Of a stretch of DNA of 64,000 nucleotides, positions 34,897-43,459 are shown piece after piece. Below the pieces are notes generated by a model. The model made no database searches and was not told the origin of the DNA. It saw only the letters and a program-made list of their open reading frames with translations. Numbering within the stretch: position 1 is the stretch's first letter; each line of letters opens with the position of its first letter. The stretch comes from CAIMUX01 sp964473865 (lineage in GTDB: Bacteria; Eisenbacteria; RBG-16-71-46; CAIMUX01): contig CAYYQN010000001.1 in the NCBI GenBank assembly GCA_964473865.1, forward strand, positions 170,469-234,468. Direction: 5' to 3'. Position numbers and translations under genes: made by a program.

Positions 34897-36228
34897 TTGG
34901 ACGTCTTGACCCTTTCCCGCCTGCAGTTTGCGGTGGCTACCTGCTTTCATTTCCTTTTCGTCCCGCTCACCCTGGGGCTTTCGCTCCTGGTCGCGATCAT
35001 GCAGACGCGGTGGTATCGCACCGGCGACGAGGACGATCGCCGCCTGACCAGGTTCTGGGGGAAGCTCTTCCTCATCAACTTCGCGCTCGGTGTTGTTACC
35101 GGCATCACCCTCGAGTTCCAGTTCGGCACCAACTGGTCGCGGTACTCCGAGTTCGTCGGCGACGTCTTCGGATCCCTCCTGGCGATCGAGGCGATCGCCG
35201 CGTTCTTCCTGGAGTCCACGTTCGTCGCGGTCTGGTTCTTCGGTTGGGATCGGATCTCGCGGAAGGCGCACTTGATATCGATCTGGCTCGTGGCAATCGC
35301 CGCCAACGTTTCCGCATTCTGGATACTCGTGGCCAACGCCTGGATGCAGAGCCCGGTCGGCTACACGATCCGCAACGGCCGCGCGGAGTTGACCGACTTC
35401 TGGGCCGTCGTCACCCAGCCCTTCGCGCTACTGGAGCTGGTCCACACCCTGGGCGGCGCCTATATCCTGGCCGGTTTCTTCGTTCTGGGCATTTCCGCCT
35501 GGCACCTGCTTCGCCGCCACGAAGTGAGATTCTTCCGCAGATCCTTTGCGCTGGCGGCCGTCTGGACTCTCATCTTCTCGCTGCTCGAGGTGGCTCAGGG
35601 ACACATGAACGCGGAGATCCTGGGCACCAAGCAGCCGTCGAAGCTCGCGGCCATGGAAGCCCACTGGGAGACAACGGCCGGCGCGCCCATGAACCTGATT
35701 CAATGGCCGGACGAGGCCAATGAGCGCAATGCCCTCGAGGCACTTCGGATCCCGAACCTCCTTTCGATCCTGGCACATTACGATCCGAATGCAGTGGTGG
35801 CAGGTCTGCGCGACATGCCGCGATCTGATCGGCCACCGGTGCTGCCTGCATTCCTGTCGTTTCGCATCATGGTCGGACTGGCCTTTGTCTTCATTCTCCT
35901 GTCCGCCTGGGCGGTTCTGCGACGGCGCGCACCGGAAGAGAGCCCTCTGCTCCTGCGCATTCTCGTCTGGTCGATTCCACTGCCCTACATCGCCAACGAG
36001 CTCGGGTGGACTCTGGCCGAGGTGGGACGCCAGCCCTGGATCGTCTACGGCGTGATGCGCACCGCGGATGCGGTGTCCCCGGTCTCCACCACCCAGGTCT
36101 TCTGTTCCTTGCTGGGGCTCATACTGCTCTACTCGCTCCTCGGCGCGGCCGACTTCTACCTGCTCGCCAAATACGCGCGTCGAGGTCCGGCCGACGGTCC
36201 CGCGACTTCCGGCCTCGGGGAGGTGTGA
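34897..36228 (+). CDS. cydA: Cytochrome bd quinol oxidase subunit I
   Basis: 443-residue subunit I of the bd-type terminal oxidase, which reduces O2 with quinol in the inner membrane. Heme ligand contexts are visible: FHFLFVPLTLG near the N-terminus (His of heme b595) and HTLGGAYILAGF (His of heme b558). The conserved GRQPW is present (about 390). The length fits the short-Q-loop class. TTG 34897 is chosen because GGGAGG lies 5 nt upstream and it starts at the family position MDVLTLSRLQF. cydB begins 1 nt after its stop. Confidence 0.95.
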   Translation: MDVLTLSRLQFAVATCFHFLFVPLTLGLSLLVAIMQTRWYRTGDEDDRRLTRFWGKLFLINFALGVVTGITLEFQFGTNWSRYSEFVGDVFGSLLAIEAIAAFFLESTFVAVWFFGWDRISRKAHLISIWLVAIAANVSAFWILVANAWMQSPVGYTIRNGRAELTDFWAVVTQPFALLELVHTLGGAYILAGFFVLGISAWHLLRRHEVRFFRRSFALAAVWTLIFSLLEVAQGHMNAEILGTKQPSKLAAMEAHWETTAGAPMNLIQWPDEANERNALEALRIPNLLSILAHYDPNAVVAGLRDMPRSDRPPVLPAFLSFRIMVGLAFVFILLSAWAVLRRRAPEESPLLLRILVWSIPLPYIANELGWTLAEVGRQPWIVYGVMRTADAVSPVSTTQVFCSLLGLILLYSLLGAADFYLLAKYARRGPADGPATSGLGEV

Positions 36229-36229
36229 G

Positions 36230-37255
36230 ATGCTGGAGACGATCTGGTTCGTGCTGTGGGGCCTGCTCTGGACCGGCTACTTCGTCCTCGACGGTTTCGA
36301 TCTCGGGCTGGGCTCGCTATTGCCCTTCCTGGCGAGGAGCGATCGCGAACGGAGAGTGATCTTCAACGCCCAGGGCCCCTTCTGGGACGGTAATGAGGTG
36401 TGGCTGGTAACCGCCGGCGGGGCGACCTTCGCGGCATTCCCCAGGACCTATGCCGTGATGTTCTCCGCCCTCTACACACCCCTCATGCTGCTCTTGTTTG
36501 CCCTGATTCTCCGGGGCGTCTCCTTCGAATTGCGTTCGAAGGAGCCGGCAGCCTGGTGGCGGAGGACGTGGGACCTGTGCATGGTTGTGGGATCCGTGGT
36601 GCCGGCATTCCTTTTCGGGGTTGCGTTCGCAAACATCTTCCGGGGGCTGCCCTTGGACGCGGCCGGTATCATGCACGGCGGTCTCTTTGCCCTGTTGAAC
36701 CCATACGGTCTTCTGGGCGGTCTGTTCTTCGTCCTTCTCTTCGCGGTGCACGGGGCGCTCTGGCTGTCGGTCAAGACGAGTGGACTGATGCACGAGCGCG
36801 GGCTCGCCATGGCGATACGCCTCTGGCCAGCGCTGCTGGGCATCGCCATTGCCTTTCTGGGCGCCACGGCGTTCGCCACCGACCTGTACGCGAACATCCT
36901 GAGATGGCCGTTGCTCACCGTGTTCCCGGCGCTGGCGGTGGCCGGACTCCTCGGCACCAGGGTCTTTCTGGCCCGGCGCGCCGCCGCGCGGGCCTGGGTC
37001 GCGTCGGCCGCGGCCATCGTGGGCGCAACCGCGTTTGGTGTGGCCGGACTCTTCCCCAGGCTGCTTCCGTCGAGCCTCGATCCGTCAGCGAGCCTCACGG
37101 CCTTCAACAGCAGCTCCAGCCCACTGACACTATCGATCATGCTGGGGGTGACCGCAGTCCTCATGCCCGCGGTCATTCTCTACCAAGCCTGGGTCTACCG
37201 GCGGTTTCGGCATCCGATTTCGGTGGAGGACTTCGACCGGGAGCCGGCGTACTAG
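36230..37255 (+). CDS. cydB: Cytochrome bd quinol oxidase subunit II
   Basis: 341-residue subunit II, with eight to nine membrane segments and the family motifs GYFVLDGFDLG (about 16-26) and WDGNEVWLVTAGGATFAAFP (about 48-67). It is translated directly after cydA, with GGGGAGGTG upstream of ATG. The stop TAG is at the very edge of the downstream insertion sequence. The C-terminus REPAY is plausible for the family, but the last residues and any cydX downstream may have been changed by the insertion. Confidence 0.95.
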   Translation: MLETIWFVLWGLLWTGYFVLDGFDLGLGSLLPFLARSDRERRVIFNAQGPFWDGNEVWLVTAGGATFAAFPRTYAVMFSALYTPLMLLLFALILRGVSFELRSKEPAAWWRRTWDLCMVVGSVVPAFLFGVAFANIFRGLPLDAAGIMHGGLFALLNPYGLLGGLFFVLLFAVHGALWLSVKTSGLMHERGLAMAIRLWPALLGIAIAFLGATAFATDLYANILRWPLLTVFPALAVAGLLGTRVFLARRAAARAWVASAAAIVGATAFGVAGLFPRLLPSSLDPSASLTAFNSSSSPLTLSIMLGVTAVLMPAVILYQAWVYRRFRHPISVEDFDREPAY

Positions 37256-37268
37256 CCCTGATCCGGCA
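37256..37268 (+). repeat. IS terminal inverted repeat, left
   Basis: CCCTGATCCGGCA, a perfect inverted match to 38746-38758. Confidence 0.88.
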
Positions 37269-37272
37269 TTCT

Positions 37273-38640
37273 TCAGGCCGCTTTGAGGCGGGTCTGGAAG
37301 CATGACTTGATCTCCGGACTGCCCGGAAGGCGCAGGGTCGCACCTTGGGCGAGCGAGAGAAGCCGTCCGGCAACCTTGAGCCACTCGAAACGGCTCGTCT
37401 GGATGCTCGGCAGCGCGTAGACATAGGTCGACTTCCTCGTCCGGCGACGTTCGTCCGAACGGAGTGAGATTTGAAGGTCCCGATGCAGGTTGTGTGCGAG
37501 AACACTGAGCCACTGCCAGGCGCTATTGGCCGCGTAGCGCTTGCTCGGGACCGAGTCGAAGGCCAGGCCGGTCCTCAGCTCGGCGATGGTTTTCTCCTGG
37601 GCCCCACGACCCGCCACGAAGTGCCACAGGTTCTTCACGGGGAAAGGCAGGCTGGTGGTCAGTGCGGAGTACTCATAGGTGCCGTCGTCGGGGTTGAAGA
37701 GATCGAGCTGGAGGTTCTTGGCGGTGGGATGGAACACCTTCTTCCGATCGTAGACGATCCGGACGGCCAGGCCCCAGGGCTTGATCCGGAACGTGGTCTC
37801 GAAGCCCGAAACGCTCTTGTCGACGGGCTCCCAGCGAACCCGCATCTGGATGAGCGACTTCAGCCCGAGCCCGCTGTGCATCGGGACCTTGATCGCGTAG
37901 TCGACACCCAGCCTTTGCCGTGCCAGCAGCACCGGACGCTGGAAGAACGCGCCGTCCATGCGGAATCGGAGCTTGATGGTGCGCGGCAGGCGGACCCGGA
38001 TCAGGCCCACGATCTCGCGAGGCAGCCGATCCGCTCGTTTCGCGCCATGGACGTTCCCAGGTCGATTCTTCAGCCACAGGACCTGACCCGTCTCCGCCAG
38101 ATGGACCAGGATCGGGTAGTCGCTGGGCACCTTTCGATGATGGGGATTGTACCCGCGTCGGGCCCACTGCACTTGCAGACCGGTCGAGATCACGGAACCG
38201 TCCAGGTCCAGGGTGAGGATCCGCAGCTTCAGCCGCCGAACAGCCTGACAGACGACCTCCAGGCTGACGAGGCCGAGCTGGCGCAGCGACTTCGCGGTGA
38301 AACGGCTCAACCACCGGCTCAGGGTGCGCTCTTCCGGCAACACGGTAAGCCCGGCCATCCGCAGGACCATCGGGTCATGGCAAAGAAACCGCACCTGTCC
38401 CAGGCGGCGTCCTCCGACCAAGATCATGGTCACGAACAGGCGGACCATCTCCACGAGCTTGTAGTCACCGGAAAAGGGGAGCCGGGAAAAGGCGCGGCGA
38501 AGCATCTGATTGAACCCGAGCACCTGAAACCGCCGCTGCAAGACCTCGAGGCCGGCATGGGAGGTCAGACGGTCATCGCCGAACTCGATCCGAAGCTGAC
38601 CATTGACACGGTGCGCCAAAGTGCGCTTTGCTCGCCTCAT
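37273..38640 (-). CDS. IS1380-family transposase
   Basis: 455-residue DDE transposase of the IS1380 type, apparently intact. Family features are the N-terminal SHAGLEVLQRRF region, LTLDLDGSVIST with the first catalytic Asp, FRMDGAFF with the second, and the C-terminal VAGRGAQEKTIAEL with the catalytic Glu. ATG 38640 is preceded by AAGGAGA about 12 nt away. An in-frame ATG at 38721 would add 27 residues. It is the only gene of the element. Confidence 0.93.
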   Translation of the reverse strand: MRRAKRTLAHRVNGQLRIEFGDDRLTSHAGLEVLQRRFQVLGFNQMLRRAFSRLPFSGDYKLVEMVRLFVTMILVGGRRLGQVRFLCHDPMVLRMAGLTVLPEERTLSRWLSRFTAKSLRQLGLVSLEVVCQAVRRLKLRILTLDLDGSVISTGLQVQWARRGYNPHHRKVPSDYPILVHLAETGQVLWLKNRPGNVHGAKRADRLPREIVGLIRVRLPRTIKLRFRMDGAFFQRPVLLARQRLGVDYAIKVPMHSGLGLKSLIQMRVRWEPVDKSVSGFETTFRIKPWGLAVRIVYDRKKVFHPTAKNLQLDLFNPDDGTYEYSALTTSLPFPVKNLWHFVAGRGAQEKTIAELRTGLAFDSVPSKRYAANSAWQWLSVLAHNLHRDLQISLRSDERRRTRKSTYVYALPSIQTSRFEWLKVAGRLLSLAQGATLRLPGSPEIKSCFQTRLKAA

Positions 38641-38745
38641 CGGAAGTGGGCTCTCCTTTCTTCGGTGGTCGGGTTTGCACCTCCACCAAAAAACAGAAAG
38701 GAAGCCCACGTTCAACTCCATTGTCGCGAATCAGCCGCGAAAGTC

Positions 38746-38758
38746 TGCCGGATCAGGG
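38746..38758 (-). repeat. IS terminal inverted repeat, right
   Basis: TGCCGGATCAGGG, the partner of 37256-37268. The next four bases are CTAT. Confidence 0.88.
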
Positions 38759-39110
38759 CTATCAGGGTGCTGAAAAAACCAGTCAACCGCGTTCGGAGCG
38801 GCGATCGGTCGGCGGCGAGGCGCGACGACGAAGTCGATGCCGCGGTGCATCGTCGAGGAGACGCAACGAAGCCGCCGGCCGATCGCCGCCCGAACCCTCC
38901 GGGCCGGCGGCACTTGCCTCTCCGCTCTTCGTTGCTCGTCGGCTCGTGGATCCGGCGCCTTGCCTGGCGGCGCCCGTCCGGCCGTTCGAAATTGACGGCT
39001 AACGAAGGAACTTGCTCCAATATCCTTTGCCCTGGCGGATACTCTGAGAACACACGCCCGACGCGGCGCCGGCACGCCCTGAAGGCATCCTTGCAGAAAG
39101 GGAACCTGAC
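38759..39110. other. Non-coding region with long inverted repeat after the IS
   Basis: 352 nt with no convincing gene. It opens with CAGGGTGCTGAAAAAACC, similar in style to ends of extragenic repeats, then holds the large inverted repeat at 38792-38894. The last 30 nt carry the AAAGGGAA ribosome site of the dehydrogenase gene. Confidence 0.5.
38792..38894. repeat. Long imperfect inverted repeat (possible extragenic element or structured RNA)
   Basis: The left arm (38792-38816) contains GCGGCGATCGGTCGGCGGC and the right arm (38871-38894) contains GCCGCCGGCCGATCGCCGC. They pair over about 24 bp with one mismatch and one bulge. A smaller CGACGA/TCGTCG pairing lies in the 54-nt loop. This suggests a folded RNA or a repeat-type element. 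Confidence 0.5.
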
Positions 39111-40754
39111 ATGGTCGAATACTCTCTGAGTCCGAGCGGCGACCAGTTTCCACTGCCCACGAAAGAAGACTATGCGGCGGAGTACCAGCGCCTCGAGCAG
39201 CTGGCGGCCCAGGCCCGCATCGCCGGTCGGGAGGTGGTCGTCGTCATGGGCCTGGGTTTTGTCGGCGCCGTAATGGCCGCCATCGTTGCGGACTCCACCG
39301 ACGGAAAAGGCCAGCCGACGAAGTTCGTAATCGGCTGCCAGCGCCCGAGCGCCCGCAGCTACTGGAAGACTCCCCTGCTCAACCGCGGCGTTTCTCCCGT
39401 CAAAGCCGAGGATCCGGAAGTCGATCCCATGATCGCCCGGTGCGTGCTCGAAAAGAAGACGCTCGTGGCAACCTACAACAGCGACTGTCTGAAGCTGGCC
39501 GACTGTGTGGTGGTGGATGTCCAGTGCGACTATGCCAAGCAAGAACTCGGTAACATGCGCACCGGTGAGACCGACATGGCGGCGCTGGAGGCGACACTCA
39601 AGACCATCGGCGAAAGAATCCCCGAGCGGTGCCTGGTCCTCATTGAGACGACCGTCGCCCCGGGAACGACGGAGTTTGTCGCCTGGCCCATTCTCAAGAA
39701 GGCCTTTGCCGCACGCGGCCTGCGCGCCACGCCCCTGCTCTCCCATAGCTTCGAGCGGGTGATGCCGGGGCGGGAGTACATATCAAGCATCCGCGACTTC
39801 TGGCGCGTCTGCAGCGGCTGTACACCGGAGGCTCGTAACCGGGTCGAGAGGTTCCTTCGCGACGTCCTCAACACCGAGAAGTTCGAGCTGACCGTCATGG
39901 ACCGGCCCATCGAGTCCGAAACCACGAAGATCGTGGAGAATTCCTACCGCGCGACGATTCTCGCTTTCCTCAATGAATGGAGTCTCTTCGCGGAACGAAA
40001 TGGCGTCGACCTCATCAAGGTGATGAACGCGATCAAGAAGCGCCCCACCCACAGCAACATGATCTTTCCGGGGCCCGGTATCGGCGGATACTGCCTGCCC
40101 AAGGACGGCGGACTCGGTTACTGGTCATACAAGCACATTCTCGGCTTCGAAGATGGCGACCAGGTCTTCCGGCTCACCACCGCAGCAATCGACATCAACG
40201 ACACGCGCGGCCTCCATGTGGCGACCTTGACACGCGACGCGTTACGGAACATGGGCCGCTACATCGCCGGCGCCGAGGTGTTGATCTGTGGCGCAAGCTA
40301 TCGCCAGGACGTCGGTGACACTCGTTACAGCGGGTCCGAAATCGTCGTCCGCAAGCTCACGGAAATGGGCGCCGAGATGCGCGTCCACGATCCCTATGTC
40401 GACCACTGGTACGAATTCGAAAAACAGGACTCCTATCCCGCCCCGGGACACTCCTGGTCGCGCTTCTTCCGCAACCAGGACACCCTTTCGAACTTGCGGG
40501 TGCAGAAGGAACTCCCAGTGGCGCTGCGGGGCGTGGAGGCGATGATCCTGGCCGTGCCGCACAGCGCATACCTTGCGCTCTCGCCGGAGGATGTCGTCAC
40601 CTGGGCCGGGAAGCCCATCGCCGTCGTCGACTGCTTCGGCATCCTGAGCGACGAGAAGATCCGGCGCTACTTCGAGCTCGGCTGCGAAGTCAAGGGGCTC
40701 GGACGCGGGCACATTCAGCGGATCAAGGAAGAGGTCCGGTCGAAGAGGAAATAG
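39111..40754 (+). CDS. UDP-glucose/GDP-mannose dehydrogenase family protein
   Basis: 547-residue nucleotide-sugar dehydrogenase, which oxidises UDP- or GDP-sugars to uronates for surface polysaccharide. It has an NAD-binding VVMGLGFVG (about 44-52), a central SFERVMPGREY and SETTKIVENSYRA dimer-domain helix, and the catalytic Cys in PGIGGYCLPKDGG. The C-terminal UDP-binding domain has LICGASYRQDVGDTRYSGS, where the usual LGxxFKxxtxDxRxSP is altered. It is about 100 residues longer than typical, with an N-terminal extension and an insertion near residue 445-465. Substrate is uncertain. Confidence 0.87.
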   Translation: MVEYSLSPSGDQFPLPTKEDYAAEYQRLEQLAAQARIAGREVVVVMGLGFVGAVMAAIVADSTDGKGQPTKFVIGCQRPSARSYWKTPLLNRGVSPVKAEDPEVDPMIARCVLEKKTLVATYNSDCLKLADCVVVDVQCDYAKQELGNMRTGETDMAALEATLKTIGERIPERCLVLIETTVAPGTTEFVAWPILKKAFAARGLRATPLLSHSFERVMPGREYISSIRDFWRVCSGCTPEARNRVERFLRDVLNTEKFELTVMDRPIESETTKIVENSYRATILAFLNEWSLFAERNGVDLIKVMNAIKKRPTHSNMIFPGPGIGGYCLPKDGGLGYWSYKHILGFEDGDQVFRLTTAAIDINDTRGLHVATLTRDALRNMGRYIAGAEVLICGASYRQDVGDTRYSGSEIVVRKLTEMGAEMRVHDPYVDHWYEFEKQDSYPAPGHSWSRFFRNQDTLSNLRVQKELPVALRGVEAMILAVPHSAYLALSPEDVVTWAGKPIAVVDCFGILSDEKIRRYFELGCEVKGLGRGHIQRIKEEVRSKRK

Positions 40755-40924
40755 GGGTGCTGTCCAGCGCGAAGAGGCCGGGGCCGGGATGCCGGCATCC
40801 GAGTTGTCCGCGATAGTCCGGGCCGGGCACCCCAAGGACTGCCCGGCAGCCCGCCTTCGACGCCACGGCAGGTGTTCGGTGGAGCCGGCAGTGCCGTGAT
40901 TCTGAAACGAAAGGAGAGTGTTGC

Positions 40925-43378
40925 GTGCGGAAGGCATCATGGATTCTCGGTGCGGGGATGCTGCTGCTCTGCAGCTTCGCGGCGCTCAGCCACGGATCCG
41001 ACTGGAAGCAGCCGCCGCGGGAAATCCTCGAGGTGCTCCACGCCCCGGAGCTTCCGCAGGCCCGCCTGAGTCCATCCGGCGAGATGCTCGCGCTGCTGAC
41101 TCCTCGCCGCTACCCACCGATTGCCGATCTGGCCCAACCGATGCTGCGTCTGGCTGGCGTGCGTATCAACCCAAGAACCAACGGACCACACGGCGAGACC
41201 TATTGGACTGAACTCTCCCTCCTGCGCGTGGCGGACGGAGACCGCCGGACGATCGAGCTTCCGCCGGACCCGCGGATCTCCGGCTTCACCTGGTCAGCGG
41301 ACGGCCGGCGGTTCTGCTTCCTCAATCAGGCGGCCGACGGAATCGAGCTGTGGCTCGGCGAGACGGCGACCAGCACGGTCTCGCGCGTTCCGGACCTCTG
41401 GATCAACCCGGTCCTCGGCTGGGAGGCGGGGTGGATGACCGACCAGCGAACCGTCCTGGTCAAGCGCATTCCGCCCGCAAGGGGGACGCCGCCGGCGGCT
41501 CCGTTGGCTCCCGCGGGACCGGACCTCCAGGAATGCTCCGGCCAGTCGGCCAGCTCCACGTATGAGGCCAGAGATGTGCTCACTTCACCGCACGACGAAG
41601 CGCTCTTCGGCTACTACGCCCTTTCCCAGGCGGCGCTGGTTGATGCCGCAAGCGGACGGGTCACACCCCTGGGCGAGCCGGGTGTACTGACCGCGGTCAC
41701 CCCGGCCCCGGATGGGCGGCACATCCTGGTCGAGCGCCTGCAGAAGCCATGGTCCTATGCCCACGCCTGGCACCGCTTCCCCAGGGAGATCGCGGTCTGG
41801 GACCGAAGCGGCAAGACGGAACACGTGGTCGTGCGCCTCCCGCTCGCAGACCAGGTGCCGATCCACGGCGTGCCGGAGGGACCGCGCGATGTTTTCTGGC
41901 GACCGACGGCTCCCGCCACCCTGGTCTGGACCGAGGCTCTCGATGGCGGGGATCCCGGACGGAAGGCGGCGCATCGGGATCGAGTGATGATGCTCAAGGC
42001 GCCATTTCGGGATGCGCCTCGCGAGCTGTACAAGGCGACGCACCGGGTCCAGGGAATCTGGTGGGGGGAGCGAGACGGGTTGGCCTTGATCGGAGAGTAC
42101 GAGCGGGAGCGCCGCTGGCGGTATCTGTCGGAGACGCAGGCTGATGCCCGCAAGCCCCTGCCTCGGCTCCTGTTCAGCCTGAGCGCGAACGAACACTACC
42201 TAAACCCAGGCTACCCTGTACAACGGCAACAGACCGACGGAACCTGGGTCCTGGCCCAGGATGGCGATGCGATCTTCCTAGCCGGCAATGGCGCAACGCC
42301 GGGCGGGGACCGGCCCTTTCTGGATCGCTTCTCCCTCCGCTCTCGCCGCTCCGAACGGCTCTTTCGCTGCGATGCAACCGAATACGAGCGGTTCGTGGGA
42401 TGGCTGGACCTTCCCTCGCGCCGTTTCCTGAGTCGCCGCGAGTCGCCCCGCGATGTGCCCAACTACCATGTCCACACGCTCGCCGGACGTCTCCCGGAGC
42501 CGATCAGCGCCGGCGAGGCGCAATGGGCGTCAGGTCGTCGCGCACTGACCAGCTTCACCGATCCAGCGCCGCAGATCCGCGCGATCACCAAGCGAATCGT
42601 GACCTATCAACGCGCGGATGGCACGCCTCTGTCCTTCACGCTCTATCTGCCTCCGAACTACCAGGAAGGCACTCGGCTGCCGACCGTGCTCGATGCCTAT
42701 CCGCTGGAGTACTCGGACCCGGTCACCGCGGGACAGGTCGCCGGAACCGACCGGGAGTTCACGCGACTTGCGGGAACGACCTCGCTCTTCTTCCTCCTCG
42801 ACGGATATGCCGTTCTTGCCGGGACTGCGATGCCGGTGATCGGAGACCCGGACACGGCTTACGACACGTTCATCGAGCAGCTGGTGGCGGACGCGCAGGC
42901 CGCCGTGGATAAGGCGGTCGAGATCGGCGTCACCGACCGCGACCGGGTGGGAATCATGGGACACAGCCACGGTGCGTTGATGACCGCCACTCTTCTCGCT
43001 CACTCGGATCTCTTCCGCGCTGGGATTGCACGCAGCGGCGCGTACAACCACACCATCCGTCCTTTCGGCTTCCAGGGCGAGCGGCGAACCCTCTGGCAGG
43101 CGCCGGAAACCTACGTCAGAATCTCGCCGCTGATGCACGCTGACCGGATCAATGAGCCGCTGCTGCTCATTCACGGCGAGGCCGACCAGAATCCCGGAAC
43201 CGTTCCCCTCCAGACCGAGAAGCTGTTCGAGGCGATTCGCGGAACCGGAGGCACGGCGCGGATGGTCATGCTCCCTCACGAGTCGCACGGCTATCAGTCG
43301 AAGGAAGCGGTCGAGGAGGTCCTGTCCGACCAGCTGGAGTGGTTCGATCGACACGTGAAGAACGCGCCGGCGCGGTAG
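40925..43378 (+). CDS. S9-family prolyl-oligopeptidase-like peptidase, exported
   Basis: 817-residue serine peptidase. GTG 40925 has AAAGGAG 8 nt upstream and leads into a signal peptide (KASWILGAGMLLLCSFAALSHG). Residues 40-560 look like a beta-propeller. The catalytic domain has the nucleophile in GIMGHSHGALM, the Asp in IHGEADQNPG and the His in HESHGYQSKE. The family usually has GGSYGG at the nucleophile, so GHSHGA marks the glutamyl-endopeptidase-like or dipeptidyl-peptidase-like subgroup. It probably acts in the periplasm. Confidence 0.9.
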   Translation: MRKASWILGAGMLLLCSFAALSHGSDWKQPPREILEVLHAPELPQARLSPSGEMLALLTPRRYPPIADLAQPMLRLAGVRINPRTNGPHGETYWTELSLLRVADGDRRTIELPPDPRISGFTWSADGRRFCFLNQAADGIELWLGETATSTVSRVPDLWINPVLGWEAGWMTDQRTVLVKRIPPARGTPPAAPLAPAGPDLQECSGQSASSTYEARDVLTSPHDEALFGYYALSQAALVDAASGRVTPLGEPGVLTAVTPAPDGRHILVERLQKPWSYAHAWHRFPREIAVWDRSGKTEHVVVRLPLADQVPIHGVPEGPRDVFWRPTAPATLVWTEALDGGDPGRKAAHRDRVMMLKAPFRDAPRELYKATHRVQGIWWGERDGLALIGEYERERRWRYLSETQADARKPLPRLLFSLSANEHYLNPGYPVQRQQTDGTWVLAQDGDAIFLAGNGATPGGDRPFLDRFSLRSRRSERLFRCDATEYERFVGWLDLPSRRFLSRRESPRDVPNYHVHTLAGRLPEPISAGEAQWASGRRALTSFTDPAPQIRAITKRIVTYQRADGTPLSFTLYLPPNYQEGTRLPTVLDAYPLEYSDPVTAGQVAGTDREFTRLAGTTSLFFLLDGYAVLAGTAMPVIGDPDTAYDTFIEQLVADAQAAVDKAVEIGVTDRDRVGIMGHSHGALMTATLLAHSDLFRAGIARSGAYNHTIRPFGFQGERRTLWQAPETYVRISPLMHADRINEPLLLIHGEADQNPGTVPLQTEKLFEAIRGTGGTARMVMLPHESHGYQSKEAVEEVLSDQLEWFDRHVKNAPAR

Positions 43379-43459
43379 ACGAGCGCGCCGGTCGGCCATG
43401 TCCGGCGACAGTCGAGCTCTCCCCGGCCCCGCCTGGATCGGAGGCACCGGGTGGACCGA

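Larger units (their letters stand above)
37256..38758 (-). mobile_element. IS1380-family insertion sequence
   Basis: 1503-bp element bounded by perfect 13-bp terminal inverted repeats CCCTGATCCGGCA (37256-37268) and TGCCGGATCAGGG (38746-38758). The symmetry continues outward as TAG/CTA. Flanking tetranucleotides are CTAG on the left and CTAT on the right, so a 4-bp target duplication would be imperfect. One intact transposase lies inside on the minus strand. The left end touches the cydB stop codon. Confidence 0.88.

Noticed and set aside
37471..39129. 552-residue open frame on the plus strand across the IS
   Set aside because: Antisense to the transposase and running over the IS boundary; no domain.
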